Positions 16,300 through 26,076 of a stretch of 64,000 bases of DNA are shown here, in pieces; within the stretch, counting starts at the first letter, position 1, and each line of letters starts with the position of its first letter. The position numbers and the translations under genes were made by a program. The notes under the pieces are model-generated. The model saw nothing but the letters and a program-made list of their open reading frames with translations. It did not search any database and was not told where the DNA came from. This stretch comes from Streptomyces dysideae (GTDB lineage Bacteria > Actinomycetota > Actinomycetes > Streptomycetales > Streptomycetaceae). The stretch is from positions 79,057 through 143,056 of the forward strand of contig NZ_KQ949080.1 of assembly GCF_001514305.1 (NCBI RefSeq), given 5' to 3'.

Positions 16300-16329
16300 G
16301 TTCCGTGCAGTCGTCCGGGAGGACCGAGC

Positions 16330-17322
16330 ATGAGCACCCCCACCAGATCGACGCCATCGCCCGGCACCCAGGACCCGCCCCCGCCGAAGCCCGCGCCCTC
16401 CGCCGCGCCCCGCCTCGCGCGCGGCGGCTGGCGGCGGGCGCTGCGCCGCGACTGGCAGCTGTACTCGCTGGCCGTGCTGCCGCTGCTGTTCTTCCTGGTC
16501 TTCCGCTATCTGCCGATGATCGGCAACGTGATCGCCTTCCGCCGCTTCGAGCCGGGCGGCTCGATCTTCGGCGAGCAGTGGGTGGGGCTGCGCTATGTGG
16601 AGATGTTCCTCAGCGACCCCACCTTCTGGCAGGTGTTCCGCAACACCCTCTGGATGGGCGCGCTCACCCTCGTCTTCTGTTTCCCGATCCCGATCGTGCT
16701 CGCCCTGCTGCTCAACGAGGTGCGCCGACGCTCGCTGAAACGGTTCGTGCAGTCGGTGTCGTATCTGCCGCACTTCCTGTCGATCGTGATCGTCGCGGGT
16801 ATCACCATGCAGATGCTCGCCGTGGACGGCCCGGTCAACCACGCGCTGGGCTGGTTCGGGCACGACCCGATCCGGTTCATCCAGGAACCCGGCTGGTTCC
16901 GCACCATCTACGTCGGCTCGGAGATCTGGCAGACCGCCGGCTGGGGCACGATCCTCTACCTCGCCGCGCTCACCACGATCGACGAGGACCTCTACGAGGC
17001 CGCGCGCATCGACGGCGCCAACCGCTGGCAGCAGATCTGGCACGTCACCCTGCCCGGCATCCGCCCCACCATGATCACGCTGCTGATCCTCAACGTCGGT
17101 ACCTTCCTGGCGGTCGGCTTCGAGAAGGTCCTGCTGCTGTACAACCCGCTGACCTATCCGACCGCCGACGTGATCTCCACGTACCTCTACCGGGCCGGCG
17201 TCGAGTCCAACAGCTTCAGCTACGCCGCCGCCATCGGCCTGTTCGAGGCGGTCATCGGCCTGGTCCTGATCACGTCCGCCAACCAGCTCTCGCGCCGCAC
17301 AGTGGGGACGAGCCTGTGGTGA
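16330..17322 (+). CDS. ABC oligosaccharide importer permease (LplB-like)
   Basis: A 330-residue membrane protein. After a Pro-rich cytoplasmic tail (1-45) come six predicted helices, beginning LYSLAVLPLLFFLVFRYLPM. The EAA loop that docks the ATPase is YEAARIDGANRWQQIWHVTLPGI. PTADVISTYLYRAGV near the end is typical of LplB/YtcP-class systems, which import oligosaccharides with a large binding protein. ATG 16330 is chosen for GGAGGA 7 nt upstream; the frame is open further upstream but without SD. It is the first gene of a run in which nearly every stop overlaps the next start. No ATPase is encoded, so the shared MsiK-type ATPase probably drives it. Confidence 0.88.
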   Translation: MSTPTRSTPSPGTQDPPPPKPAPSAAPRLARGGWRRALRRDWQLYSLAVLPLLFFLVFRYLPMIGNVIAFRRFEPGGSIFGEQWVGLRYVEMFLSDPTFWQVFRNTLWMGALTLVFCFPIPIVLALLLNEVRRRSLKRFVQSVSYLPHFLSIVIVAGITMQMLAVDGPVNHALGWFGHDPIRFIQEPGWFRTIYVGSEIWQTAGWGTILYLAALTTIDEDLYEAARIDGANRWQQIWHVTLPGIRPTMITLLILNVGTFLAVGFEKVLLLYNPLTYPTADVISTYLYRAGVESNSFSYAAAIGLFEAVIGLVLITSANQLSRRTVGTSLW

Positions 17323-18197
17323 GTGTCCATCGGCCCACCAGGGGCTACCGCGTCTTCCAGGGCGTCAACGGCGTGATCCTCACACTCGTCGTGGTCGTCA
17401 CCCTGTACCCGTTCGTGAACATCATTGCCCGGTCGTTCAGCGGTGAGCGGCACATCCGGGCCGGTGAAGTGACCTTGTGGCCCCAGGGGTTCAACCTCAC
17501 CACCTACGAAATCGTCTTCCAGGACTCCATGTTCTGGCGCAACTACGGCAACACCGTGCTCTACACGGTCGTATCCACCGTCGTGGCCATGGTCCTGACG
17601 ACCTGTTACGCCTACGTCCTGTCGAAGAAGCACCTCAAAGGCCGCAGCGCGCTCGTCGGGATCGCCGTGTTCACCATGTTCTTCACCGGCGGTCTGATCC
17701 CCAACTACGTGCTGATCACCAGCCTCGGCATGAAGAACACCATCTGGGCACTGGCGATCCCGAACGCCATCAGCGTCTTCAACCTGCTGGTGATGAAGGC
17801 CTTCTTCGAGAGCCTGCCCACAGAGCTGGAGGAGGCCGCGCAGATCGACGGCCTGAACACGTACGGCACCCTGCTGCGGATCGTGCTGCCGCTGTCGAAG
17901 GCGGTCGTAGCGACGATGGTGCTGTTCTACTCGGTGTCCTTCTGGAACTCCTGGTTCGGGGCGTTCCTCTACATGGACAAGGCCGAGCTGATGCCGGCCA
18001 CCGTCTATCTGCGCAACCTCATCGCGGGCGCCACCACCGGCGGCAACGCCGGCGCGGGCACCGAGCAGCTCAGCCAGGCCGCCGCGAACATCCAGGCGGT
18101 CACGATCGTGCTGACGTCGCTGCCCATCCTCTGCGTGTACCCGTTCGTCCAGCGCTACTTCGTCTCGGGCGTGATGCTCGGCGCGGTCAAAGGCTGA
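17319..18197 (+). CDS. ABC oligosaccharide importer permease (LplC/YtcP-like)
   Basis: The 292-residue second permease. It starts at GTG 17319, which overlaps the first permease stop (GTGA). Six helices are predicted, with the EAA loop LEEAAQIDGLNTYGTLLRIVLPLSK. FTGGLIPNYVLITSLGMKNT and ERHIRAGEVTLWPQGFNLTTYEIVF are typical of the YtcP subfamily. It forms the transmembrane heterodimer with the previous gene product. The binding-protein gene begins 64 nt downstream with its own SD. Confidence 0.88.
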   Translation: MSVHRPTRGYRVFQGVNGVILTLVVVVTLYPFVNIIARSFSGERHIRAGEVTLWPQGFNLTTYEIVFQDSMFWRNYGNTVLYTVVSTVVAMVLTTCYAYVLSKKHLKGRSALVGIAVFTMFFTGGLIPNYVLITSLGMKNTIWALAIPNAISVFNLLVMKAFFESLPTELEEAAQIDGLNTYGTLLRIVLPLSKAVVATMVLFYSVSFWNSWFGAFLYMDKAELMPATVYLRNLIAGATTGGNAGAGTEQLSQAAANIQAVTIVLTSLPILCVYPFVQRYFVSGVMLGAVKG

Positions 18198-18261
18198 CGG
18201 ACCGGCCGGGCAGATCCTGGCTGACGAACCGTCATATCACTTACGGAACAAAGGAGTCTCC

Positions 18262-19917
18262 GTGAAGAACGCAGGGCAGCTGTCGCGGCGCCAGGTTCTC
18301 GCCGCAGCGGGTTTCATCGGCCTCGCCACCCTCACCGGCTGCGGCAGCGGCGAGGACGGAGGGGACGCCAAGGACCTCTCCAAGAAGCAGAACGGCGCGA
18401 TGAAGAACTACCGCGCCGGCCAGCAGTTCAAGGCCGCCAAGCCGCTCTCGTTCCCGATGCTGCACAACAACAACCCGGTGTATCCGATGAAGAACAGCTG
18501 GCTGTTCTGGAAGGAGCTCACCAAGCGCACCGGCGTCACCCTGGAGCCCATCGGCGTCCCGCTCAGCGACTACGAGAAGAAGCGCAGCGTCATGATCGGC
18601 GCGGGCGACGCCCCGTTCCTGATCCCCAAGACGTACCACCCCTCCGAGGTCGCGTTCGTGTCGTCGGGAGCGATCCTTCCGGTCAGCGAGTACGTGGATC
18701 TGATGCCCAACTTCCGGGCCAAGGTGAAGAAGTGGGCCATGGAGCCCGAACTCGACTCCATCCGCCAGTCCGACGGGAAGTACTACCTGCTGCCCGGCCT
18801 GCACGAGAAGCCCAAGCCCGGCTATTCGCTGGCCCTGCGCACGGACGTCCTCGACAAGCTCGGCCTGAGCCTGCCCACCACCTGGGACGAGGTGTACGAC
18901 GTCTTCAAGGCGATCAAGGCGGAGTACCCCGATCGCTACCCCTTCTCCGACCGCTGGAGCACCAACACCACGTTCCCGGTCGGCGCCCTGCACAGCTACC
19001 TCGGCCAGGCGTTCGGCGTCCGGGCCGGCTGGACGTACGAGAACATCAGCTGGGACCCGAAGGGGAAGAAGTTCGTCTTCACCGGCGCGACGGACGGCTA
19101 CCGCCAGGTCATCGAGTACCTGAGAAAACTGGTCGCCGAGAAGCTGATGGACCCGGAGAGCTTCACCCAGACCGACGACGACGCGATCCAGAAGCTGCTG
19201 GGTGAGAAGACCTTCGCGATCAGCGCCAACCCGCAGGAGCTGGTGCAGAACTACCGCTACAACCTGGAGAAGCAGGTCAAGGGCGCGAAGATCGAGATGG
19301 TGCCGGTGCCGCTCGGCCCGGCGGGGCCCGTGGTCCTGGGCGGTTCCCGCCTGGAGAACGGCGTCATGATCTCCAGCGAGGCGCTGAAGAGCGCGAACTT
19401 CGTCGCGATGATGCAGTTCGTGGACTGGCTGTGGTACTCCGACGAGGGCCAGGAATTCTCCAAGTGGGGCGTCAAGGGCGTCACTTACACCGAGTCCGGC
19501 GGCCAGTACGAGCTCGCCGACGGCATCACCCTCATGGGCTCCGACCCGGAGGCACCCAAGGACCTCCAGAAGGACTACGGCTTCTTCAACGGCGTCTTCA
19601 CCTACGGCGGCAGCTGGGCCCTGGTGTCCTCGTCCTTCAGCCCGGACGAGAAGAAGTTCCAGGCCGCGATGGCCCAGCGCAGCCAACTGCCCATCGCCCC
19701 GGCCCACCCCCTCCAGTCCGTGGAACAGGAACAGGCCTCCCTCTGGGACACCCCGCTCCGGGACCACGTCACCCAGAACATGCTCAAGTTCGCCCTCGGC
19801 AAGCGTCGGCTGTCCGAATGGGACGCGTACGTCTCCGAGTTGAAGGCCAAGAACATGGACCGGCTTGTCGACCTGCACAACAAGGCGTACGAGCGCTTCA
19901 AGAAGGAGAACGGGTGA
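18262..19917 (+). CDS. Extracellular sugar-binding lipoprotein of the importer
   Basis: A 551-residue solute-binding protein of the large LplA/oligosaccharide class. The N terminus has a twin-arginine-like SRRQVLAAAG segment and a lipobox LTGC with acylated Cys27, so it is anchored on the outer face of the membrane, probably via Tat. The interior shows TTWDEVYDVFKAIKAEYPDRYPF and YWYSDEGQEF-like features of the carbohydrate-binding family. The size (twice a monosaccharide binder) argues for oligosaccharide ligand. GTG 18262 has AAGGAG 5 nt upstream. Its TGA overlaps the GH39 start, so import and hydrolysis are coupled. Confidence 0.88.
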   Translation: MKNAGQLSRRQVLAAAGFIGLATLTGCGSGEDGGDAKDLSKKQNGAMKNYRAGQQFKAAKPLSFPMLHNNNPVYPMKNSWLFWKELTKRTGVTLEPIGVPLSDYEKKRSVMIGAGDAPFLIPKTYHPSEVAFVSSGAILPVSEYVDLMPNFRAKVKKWAMEPELDSIRQSDGKYYLLPGLHEKPKPGYSLALRTDVLDKLGLSLPTTWDEVYDVFKAIKAEYPDRYPFSDRWSTNTTFPVGALHSYLGQAFGVRAGWTYENISWDPKGKKFVFTGATDGYRQVIEYLRKLVAEKLMDPESFTQTDDDAIQKLLGEKTFAISANPQELVQNYRYNLEKQVKGAKIEMVPVPLGPAGPVVLGGSRLENGVMISSEALKSANFVAMMQFVDWLWYSDEGQEFSKWGVKGVTYTESGGQYELADGITLMGSDPEAPKDLQKDYGFFNGVFTYGGSWALVSSSFSPDEKKFQAAMAQRSQLPIAPAHPLQSVEQEQASLWDTPLRDHVTQNMLKFALGKRRLSEWDAYVSELKAKNMDRLVDLHNKAYERFKKENG

Positions 19918-21425
19918 TCCGCGTCCCCGACGCGCCGACCGGCCGCCTCTCGGACGCCTGGCGTGCCTGCGTCGGCACGGGCCGCGTCGAACTCGCCCTG
20001 CGCCGCGACTACCAGGACTCCCTCGCCCTGCTCCAACGTGAGATCGGCTTCCGGTACATCCGTGGGCACGGGCTGCTCAGCGACGGCATGGGGGTGTACC
20101 GGCCGTACGACTGGCAGGGCGAGCGGCGCGTCCAGCACTCCTTCACGTACGTCGACCAGGTCGTGGACGCGTATCTGGCGCTCGGCATCCGCCCCTTCCT
20201 CGAACTGGGCTTCATGCCGACGGAGTTGGCGTCGGGGGAGCGGACGGTCTTCTGGTGGCGGGGCAATGTCACGCCGCCCCGCTCGCACCAGGAGTGGGCG
20301 GACCTCGTCCGGTCGACCATGGCTCACCTGATCGACCGGTACGGCCTCGACGAGGTGCGCACCTGGCCCGTCGAGGTGTGGAACGAGCCCAACCTGGCCG
20401 ACTTCTGGGAGGGCGCGGACGAGGCGGCGTATCACCGGCTGTACGAGGTGACGGCGGGCGCGGTCAAGGAGGTGGACGCGTCGTTGCAGGTCGGCGGTCC
20501 GGCGATCTCGCCGGGCGCGGACGAGTGGCTGGAGCGGTTCGCCGAGTTCGCGGAGCGGCGGGGGGTGCCGGTGGACTTCGTGTCCAAGCACGCGTACACC
20601 TCGGGTCCTGCCCAGCATGTGCCGTTCGGCGTGCACCAGACGCTGGCGCCGGCGAGCGCCCTGCTGGACCAGTTCGCGGCGGCGCGGGCCCGTCTGAAGG
20701 GCAGCAAATTGGCCGAACTTCCCCTCCATATAACGGAGTTCAACTCCTCCTACCGGCCCGACAACCCGGTCCACGACACCGCCTTCCACGCCGCGTACCT
20801 CGCACCCGTCCTCGCGTACGGCGGGGATCACGCCGACTCCTTCTCGTACTGGACGTTCAGCGACATGTTCGAGGAGGCCGGCGTGCCCACCGCCCTCTTC
20901 CACGGCGGCTTCGGCCTGCTCACCCACCGCCAGGTGAAGAAGCCCACCTACCACCTGTACGCCTTCATGGCACGCATGGGCCCGGACCTCCTCTCCCGCG
21001 CCGACGACCACCTGGTCACCCGGCACCCCGACGGCCGGGTCACCGTCCTCGCCTGGGCCCCCGTCGACCCGACCGGCGAGCCCTCCGGGCCCGAACGGCA
21101 TCGCCTGCGCCTGTCCGTCCCGATTGCCTCGGGGGCGGCGTTCGTACGACGCTCATCCGCCGACGAGGAGCACGGCAACGCCCGTACAGCCTGGCAGCGC
21201 ATGGGCAGCCCCCGCTCACCCCGCCCACACCAACTCGACGTACTGCACGAGGCTGCTGAGCCCGCCCGCCACCACCTGCGCCTGCCGGTAGAGGAGGGCC
21301 GGGTGGACCTGGATCTGACGCTCGCCCGCCATGAGGTCACCCTTGTCGAACTCAGCCCGGTCGAGGAGGAGGCGCCGCCGTGGGCGGACGAGGGGCGGCT
21401 GCTCGGAAGGGAGGCGCCAGGGTGA
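19914..21425 (+). CDS. GH39 family glycosidase (beta-xylosidase type)
   Basis: A 503-residue (beta/alpha)8 glycosidase of clan GH-A. The acid/base Glu158 is in EVWNEPNLADFW and the nucleophile Glu275 in LHITEFNSSY. HAYTSGPAQHVPFG and YWTFSDMFEEAGVP are also GH39-like. A C-terminal beta-sandwich follows (about 390-503). GH39 enzymes remove xylose from xylo-oligosaccharides, though alpha-iduronidase and arabinosidase activities also occur in the family. No signal peptide is present, so the substrate is imported. The GTG start overlaps the binding-protein stop, and its own stop overlaps the DUF624 start. Coding ends with Gly at 21422. Confidence 0.85.
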   Translation: MIRVPDAPTGRLSDAWRACVGTGRVELALRRDYQDSLALLQREIGFRYIRGHGLLSDGMGVYRPYDWQGERRVQHSFTYVDQVVDAYLALGIRPFLELGFMPTELASGERTVFWWRGNVTPPRSHQEWADLVRSTMAHLIDRYGLDEVRTWPVEVWNEPNLADFWEGADEAAYHRLYEVTAGAVKEVDASLQVGGPAISPGADEWLERFAEFAERRGVPVDFVSKHAYTSGPAQHVPFGVHQTLAPASALLDQFAAARARLKGSKLAELPLHITEFNSSYRPDNPVHDTAFHAAYLAPVLAYGGDHADSFSYWTFSDMFEEAGVPTALFHGGFGLLTHRQVKKPTYHLYAFMARMGPDLLSRADDHLVTRHPDGRVTVLAWAPVDPTGEPSGPERHRLRLSVPIASGAAFVRRSSADEEHGNARTAWQRMGSPRSPRPHQLDVLHEAAEPARHHLRLPVEEGRVDLDLTLARHEVTLVELSPVEEEAPPWADEGRLLGREAPG

Positions 21426-22108
21426 GCGCGTCCGCGTCTCCCGCCGTCTTCGGCGCCGGGCCCCTCTCCCGTGCCGCGGCCCTGATCCACACCCTCGTCA
21501 CTGTCGAGGTCCTGCTGTTGGCCGCTGCTTCGCCAGGGCTGGCCGGGCTCTTCCTGCTGGGGCCCGACCCGTCCAACCTGCCCCTCGCCGCCGTATGCCT
21601 CCTCCCGCTCGGCCCGGCCCTCTCCGCCGCCGTCTACGCACTCCGCCACCGCAGCCGCGACCTCACCGACCTCCACCCGGCCCGCACCTACTGCCGGGGT
21701 TGGCGGCTCAACGCCTTTCCCTCGCTGCGGCTTTGGGTGCCGTTGCTCGGCTGGCTGACCATCGTCGCCTTCACGCTCAGCCACTTCTCCGCCACCGGCC
21801 TGCCCGGCTGGTGGGCGGTGCTGCTCGTGCTCATCGGCCTCGGCTCGCTTCTCTGGGGTGCGCACGCGCTCGTGCTGTGCTCGCTCTTCACCTTCCGTAC
21901 GCGTGACACCGCCCGCCTCGCCGCGTACTTCCTCGTCCGGCGCGGCCGCGCCACCCTCGCCGCCGGTTCGCTGCTCGTGCTGGCCGGCGGAATGACCGCC
22001 CTGCTGACCGAGGCCCTGCCCGCCCTGCTGGCCGCCCCACTGCTGCTCTCCCTGCTGCACAGCAGCCGCCCGGTGATCGCCGAGACCCAGGAGGACTTCA
22101 CCGCATGA
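21422..22108 (+). CDS. DUF624 (YesL-like) integral membrane protein
   Basis: A 228-residue protein with about five or six hydrophobic helices and the YesL/DUF624 layout, including SRDLTDLHPARTYCRGWRLN and LRLWVPLLGWLTIVAFTLS. DUF624 genes sit in many LplABC-type sugar import operons of Gram-positive bacteria, but their function is not established. A role in assembly or regulation of the importer is a guess from context. GTG 21422 overlaps the GH39 stop (GTGA), and its stop overlaps the beta-galactosidase ATG. Confidence 0.75.
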   Translation: MSASASPAVFGAGPLSRAAALIHTLVTVEVLLLAAASPGLAGLFLLGPDPSNLPLAAVCLLPLGPALSAAVYALRHRSRDLTDLHPARTYCRGWRLNAFPSLRLWVPLLGWLTIVAFTLSHFSATGLPGWWAVLLVLIGLGSLLWGAHALVLCSLFTFRTRDTARLAAYFLVRRGRATLAAGSLLVLAGGMTALLTEALPALLAAPLLLSLLHSSRPVIAETQEDFTA

Positions 22109-24117
22109 CCCCGCCTCGCACGCCCAGGATCCCGTACGGCGGTGACTACAACCCCGAGCAGTGGCCGGAGCCGGTCTGGGACGAGGACCACCGTCTGTTC
22201 ACCCAGGCCGGCATCGACACGCTCACCGTCGGCGTCTTCTCCTGGTCCCTCACCCAACCCGCCCCGGACACCTACGACTTCAGCGTCCTGGACCGCATCC
22301 TCGACCGCGCCGCCGCCGAGGGCCGCCAGGTCTGCCTCGCCACCGGCACGGCAGCCCTCCCGCCCTGGCTCGCCAAACGGCACCCCGACGTCAACCGCAC
22401 CGACTTCGAGGGCCGCCGCCACCGCTACGGCCAGCGCCACAACTTCTGCCCCAGCTCACCGGCGTACCGCAGCCACGCCACGGCGATGGCCGCCCGACTC
22501 GCCGAACGCTACGCCGAACACCGGGCGTTGCTCGCCTGGCACATCAACAACGAGTACGGCGGCGTCTGTTACTGCGACCTGTGCGCGGACGCGTTCCGGG
22601 AATGGCTCAGGGACCGCCACGGCACCCTCGACGCCCTCAACGACGCCTGGTGGAGCACCTTCTGGTCGCACCGCTACACCGACTGGGACGAGATCGAGCC
22701 CCCGAACGCCCTCACCGAACACTGGCGCGGCCCCGACCACACCGCCTTCCAGGGCATCACCCTCGACTACTTCCGCTTCACCACCGACGCACTGCTCGGC
22801 TGTTTCCTCGCCGAGAAGGAGGTGATCCGCGCCCATGACCCCGACACGCCCGTCACCACCAACTTCATGGGCATGTTTCACCCGCTCGACTACCACCGCT
22901 GGGCGCCCCACCTCGACTTCGCCTCCTGGGACAGCTACCCGCCCCTCGACGCCCCGCCCACCTGGCCCGCCCTGGCCCACGACCTGATGCGCGGCCTGAA
23001 GGACGGCGCCCCCTTCTGGCTGATGGAGCAGACCCCGTCCACCACCGCCTGCCGTGACGTCAACCCGCTCCGCCGACCCGGCGAACTCCGCCTCGCCACC
23101 TTCCAGGCCATCGCCCACGGCGCCGACGCCGCCCTCTACTTCCAGATGCGCGCCGCACGCGGCGCCTGCGAGAAGTACCACGGCGCGGTCATCGGCCACG
23201 CGGGCCGCGACGACACCCGGGTCTTCCGCGAAGTAGCCGACATCGGGCGGGAGTTGACGCTGCTCGGCGACACGACCCTCGGCGCCCGCACCCCCGCCCG
23301 TACCGCCCTCCTCTTCGACTGGGACAGCTGGTGGGCCCTGGAGATCTCCGACGGCCCCTCCCGGCTGGTCAGGTACCAGGACACCGTCCACGCCTACTAC
23401 CGCGCCGCCCGCGAGGCAGGCGCCGACATCGACGTCGTCCCGCAGACCGCCGACCTCACCCCGTACGACGTGGTCCTCGCCCCCGCCCTGCACATGGTGA
23501 AGGGCGACCTGGCCGAGCGGCTCGAAGCCGTGGCCGCAGGCGGTGGCAGCGTCCTCACGACCTTCCTCTCCGGACGCGTCGACGCACACGACCGCGCCTT
23601 CCTCACCGACATCCCCGGCCCCCTCGCTCCCCTCATGGGCGTCCGCGTCGACGAATGGGACGCCCGCCCGCCGGAGTTCGTCCAGCCCGTCCCCGAGCTG
23701 TCGGCTCAGGCCCGGCTCGTGTTCGAGATCGTGCTGCCGCAGGGCGCCGAGCCGGTCGCCACATACGGCGCCGACTTCTACGCGGGAACCCCCGCCGTGA
23801 CCCGCAACCGCTTCGGTGCCGGGGAGGGCTGGTACGTCGCCACCGCACTCGACCAACCCGGCGTCGACCAGGTGGTACGCCGCGTCCTGGCCCGCCACGG
23901 CCTGACCGGCCCGTACGCCGAGCACACGGGCCTGGAGACCGCGACCCGCGTCACCGCCGACGGCACCCGTCTCCTCTTCCTCCTCAACCACGCCGCCGAG
24001 CCGGCCCGCCTGACCGCCCACGCCCCCGCCACCGACCTCCTCACCGGCAAACGGGTCGAGGAGGGCGAACCCCTGACCCTCGACCCGCTCGGCACAGCGA
24101 TCCTGCGGATTCAGTAG
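22105..24117 (+). CDS. Beta-galactosidase (GH42)
   Basis: A 670-residue cytoplasmic GH42 enzyme. GGDYNPEQWP opens the barrel. The acid/base Glu150 lies in WHINNEYGG and the nucleophile Glu309 in FWLMEQTPS. The zinc-cluster cysteines are present (Cys115 and CYCDLC, 155-160). The trimerisation domain and the C-terminal small beta domain (FLLNHAAEPARLTAHAP) are complete. GH42 removes galactose, or in some members arabinose, from plant side chains. ATGA overlap with the DUF624 gene makes it the last gene of the importer operon. It converges with, and overlaps by 7 nt, the GH67 gene. Confidence 0.9.
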   Translation: MTPPRTPRIPYGGDYNPEQWPEPVWDEDHRLFTQAGIDTLTVGVFSWSLTQPAPDTYDFSVLDRILDRAAAEGRQVCLATGTAALPPWLAKRHPDVNRTDFEGRRHRYGQRHNFCPSSPAYRSHATAMAARLAERYAEHRALLAWHINNEYGGVCYCDLCADAFREWLRDRHGTLDALNDAWWSTFWSHRYTDWDEIEPPNALTEHWRGPDHTAFQGITLDYFRFTTDALLGCFLAEKEVIRAHDPDTPVTTNFMGMFHPLDYHRWAPHLDFASWDSYPPLDAPPTWPALAHDLMRGLKDGAPFWLMEQTPSTTACRDVNPLRRPGELRLATFQAIAHGADAALYFQMRAARGACEKYHGAVIGHAGRDDTRVFREVADIGRELTLLGDTTLGARTPARTALLFDWDSWWALEISDGPSRLVRYQDTVHAYYRAAREAGADIDVVPQTADLTPYDVVLAPALHMVKGDLAERLEAVAAGGGSVLTTFLSGRVDAHDRAFLTDIPGPLAPLMGVRVDEWDARPPEFVQPVPELSAQARLVFEIVLPQGAEPVATYGADFYAGTPAVTRNRFGAGEGWYVATALDQPGVDQVVRRVLARHGLTGPYAEHTGLETATRVTADGTRLLFLLNHAAEPARLTAHAPATDLLTGKRVEEGEPLTLDPLGTAILRIQ

Positions 24118-26072
24118 ATTCGGCGCCCATGTGCGTCGGGCACACCCGACTTCCGGAAGAAGTAGCTGTTGATCTGATCGCGCCACTCGCGGGCACTGCG
24201 GAGCTGTTCCTCGAACAGTTCCGTCACCCGCGCGTGGCGCGCCGGGACCACGAGCCCGGCGAGCGAGGCCCACACCTCCCGGGCCTCCTCCACCTCCTCG
24301 ACACCCTCGAAGTGCGTGTCGTAGATGTGCTGGATCACCGTCTTCCCGCTCTTCAGCACATGCCCGTAGGACACGTGGTGGAAGAACAGCAGCAGCTCGT
24401 CGGGGCACGTCTCCGGCGACTCGTACAACTCGGCCCACGGCTTGGCGTACTGCGCCGCGTACCCCGTGCCGGTCGCCGCGCTCCGGTCGACGCCGATCCC
24501 GTCCCGGTCGGCGAAGTGGTAGGTGCCCCACGGGCTGTACTCGTAGCCGTCCACGCTCGGCCCGTAGTGGTGCCCCGGCTGCACCATCCATCCCACGCCG
24601 AGCGGAGCCGTGTACTTCTCGTACGTCCGCCACGACCCGTCGAGCACGTCGTGCAGCCCGGCGACCAACCGCTCGGGCGCCTCGGGGAAGGTGAGCCCGA
24701 TCCATTCGTCCAGAACCGCACCCGGATCCGCATCCGGATTCCAGGCCAGCCGTCCGAAGGCGTACAGGTTCGCCTGGCCCAGCGGATGCCCGGTCCAGAA
24801 CGGGTCGTCGCCGACGTTGGACACGGCCACCAGTCCGCCCCGCGCCAATTCTCCTACCGAGACGCCCTCTTCAGGCCGGAACCGCAGCACCTCACTCCAC
24901 ATCGGTCCCAGCCAGCACACATGCCGCTGCTGCCCGGTGTACTCCTGCGTGGCCTGCACCTCCACCGCGAGCCGGGTGCCCGGCATCGCGCCGATCAGCG
25001 GTGAGACCGGCTCCCGTACCTGGAAGTCCATCGGCCCGTGCTTGACCTGGAGCACCGCGTTCGGCGCGAACTCCCCGTCCAGCGGCACGAAATGGTCGTA
25101 CGCGGCACGCGCCCGGTCCGTCGTACGGTCCCCCCAGTCCTGGCGGTGGTCGTAGACGAAGGCCCGCCAGTGCACGGTGCCGCCGTGCGGGGCGACCGCG
25201 GCGGCCAGCATGTTCGCGCCGTCCGCGTGACTGCGGCCGTCCGCGAACGGGCCGGGCCGGCCCTCCGAGTCGGCCTTCACCACGTACCCGCCGAAGTCGG
25301 GGATCGCCTCGTACACCCGCGCCGTCGCCCCGGCCCACCACGCCCGCACCGCCTCGTCCAGCGGATCGGCCGTCGGCAGCCCACCGAGCACGACCGGCGC
25401 GGCGAAGGTGACCGAGAGGTGGGTGCGGATGCCGTACGGCCGCAACGCGCCCGCGATGTCGGCGACCTCACCGATCCGGTCCGTGAGCAGGTGTGCCTCG
25501 GTCTCGTGCACGTTGACGTTGTTCACGGCCACGGCGTTGATGCCGCAGGCCGCGATCAGCCTGCCGTACGCCCGCACCCGTTCCAGGTCGCCCCGCGCCC
25601 AGCCGTCCGCCCAGAACAGCGACCCGCCCGCGTAACCCCGCTCCACCTGGCCCATCACCGGGTGCACGGCCACGTTGTCCCAGTGGTCCAGCATCCGCAG
25701 TGCCGTCGTCGGCCGGTGGATCTCCTGGGCCCGTTCGCCGTGAAACGCCTCCTCCCCGAGCCGGACGACATGGAACAGCCCGTACAGCAGCCCTCGTTGA
25801 CCGGCGGCGGTGACCGTCGTCCGCCCGACCTCGCGCGCGTATGTGAATCCCTCATCGCCGAGAGCCTCCGCGTCGCCGCCCAGTTCGAGCACCAGGTCGC
25901 ACGAGCCGCCGCCCTCCGCGCCCCGTACGACGCTCCCGCCGAACCGGCCGCACCCGGCGGCCAGTTCGCGGTGCACCGTGTCCACGAGCGGTCCCGTCCC
26001 GTGGACGAGCGTGTGCCGGCTGCCGACCGCCCGGAAGGCGGCGGTCGGCAGCCATGCCTGATCCGTCTCCAT
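24111..26072 (-). CDS. Alpha-glucuronidase (GH67)
   Basis: A 653-residue enzyme that removes 4-O-methyl-glucuronic acid from the non-reducing end of xylo-oligosaccharides. The likely general acid is the Glu in VVKADSEGRPGPF. The basic pair of the family corresponds to the Asp in KHGPMDFQVREP and the Glu in EVQATQEYTG. ALRMLDHWDN and AVAVNNVNVH are strongly conserved family strings. There is no signal peptide, so it is cytoplasmic and acts with the GH39 enzyme. I chose ATG 26072, 4 nt after the stop of the secreted-protein gene; an in-frame GTG at 26111 would overlap that gene. It is cotranscribed with the secreted protein. Confidence 0.92.
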   Translation of the reverse strand: METDQAWLPTAAFRAVGSRHTLVHGTGPLVDTVHRELAAGCGRFGGSVVRGAEGGGSCDLVLELGGDAEALGDEGFTYAREVGRTTVTAAGQRGLLYGLFHVVRLGEEAFHGERAQEIHRPTTALRMLDHWDNVAVHPVMGQVERGYAGGSLFWADGWARGDLERVRAYGRLIAACGINAVAVNNVNVHETEAHLLTDRIGEVADIAGALRPYGIRTHLSVTFAAPVVLGGLPTADPLDEAVRAWWAGATARVYEAIPDFGGYVVKADSEGRPGPFADGRSHADGANMLAAAVAPHGGTVHWRAFVYDHRQDWGDRTTDRARAAYDHFVPLDGEFAPNAVLQVKHGPMDFQVREPVSPLIGAMPGTRLAVEVQATQEYTGQQRHVCWLGPMWSEVLRFRPEEGVSVGELARGGLVAVSNVGDDPFWTGHPLGQANLYAFGRLAWNPDADPGAVLDEWIGLTFPEAPERLVAGLHDVLDGSWRTYEKYTAPLGVGWMVQPGHHYGPSVDGYEYSPWGTYHFADRDGIGVDRSAATGTGYAAQYAKPWAELYESPETCPDELLLFFHHVSYGHVLKSGKTVIQHIYDTHFEGVEEVEEAREVWASLAGLVVPARHARVTELFEEQLRSAREWRDQINSYFFRKSGVPDAHGRRIY

Positions 26073-26076
26073 ACCG

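Noticed and set aside
22456..24705. 749-residue minus-strand frame opposite the GH42 gene
   Set aside because: Shadow of GH42. Only its upstream end coincides with GH67, in a different frame from the real gene.
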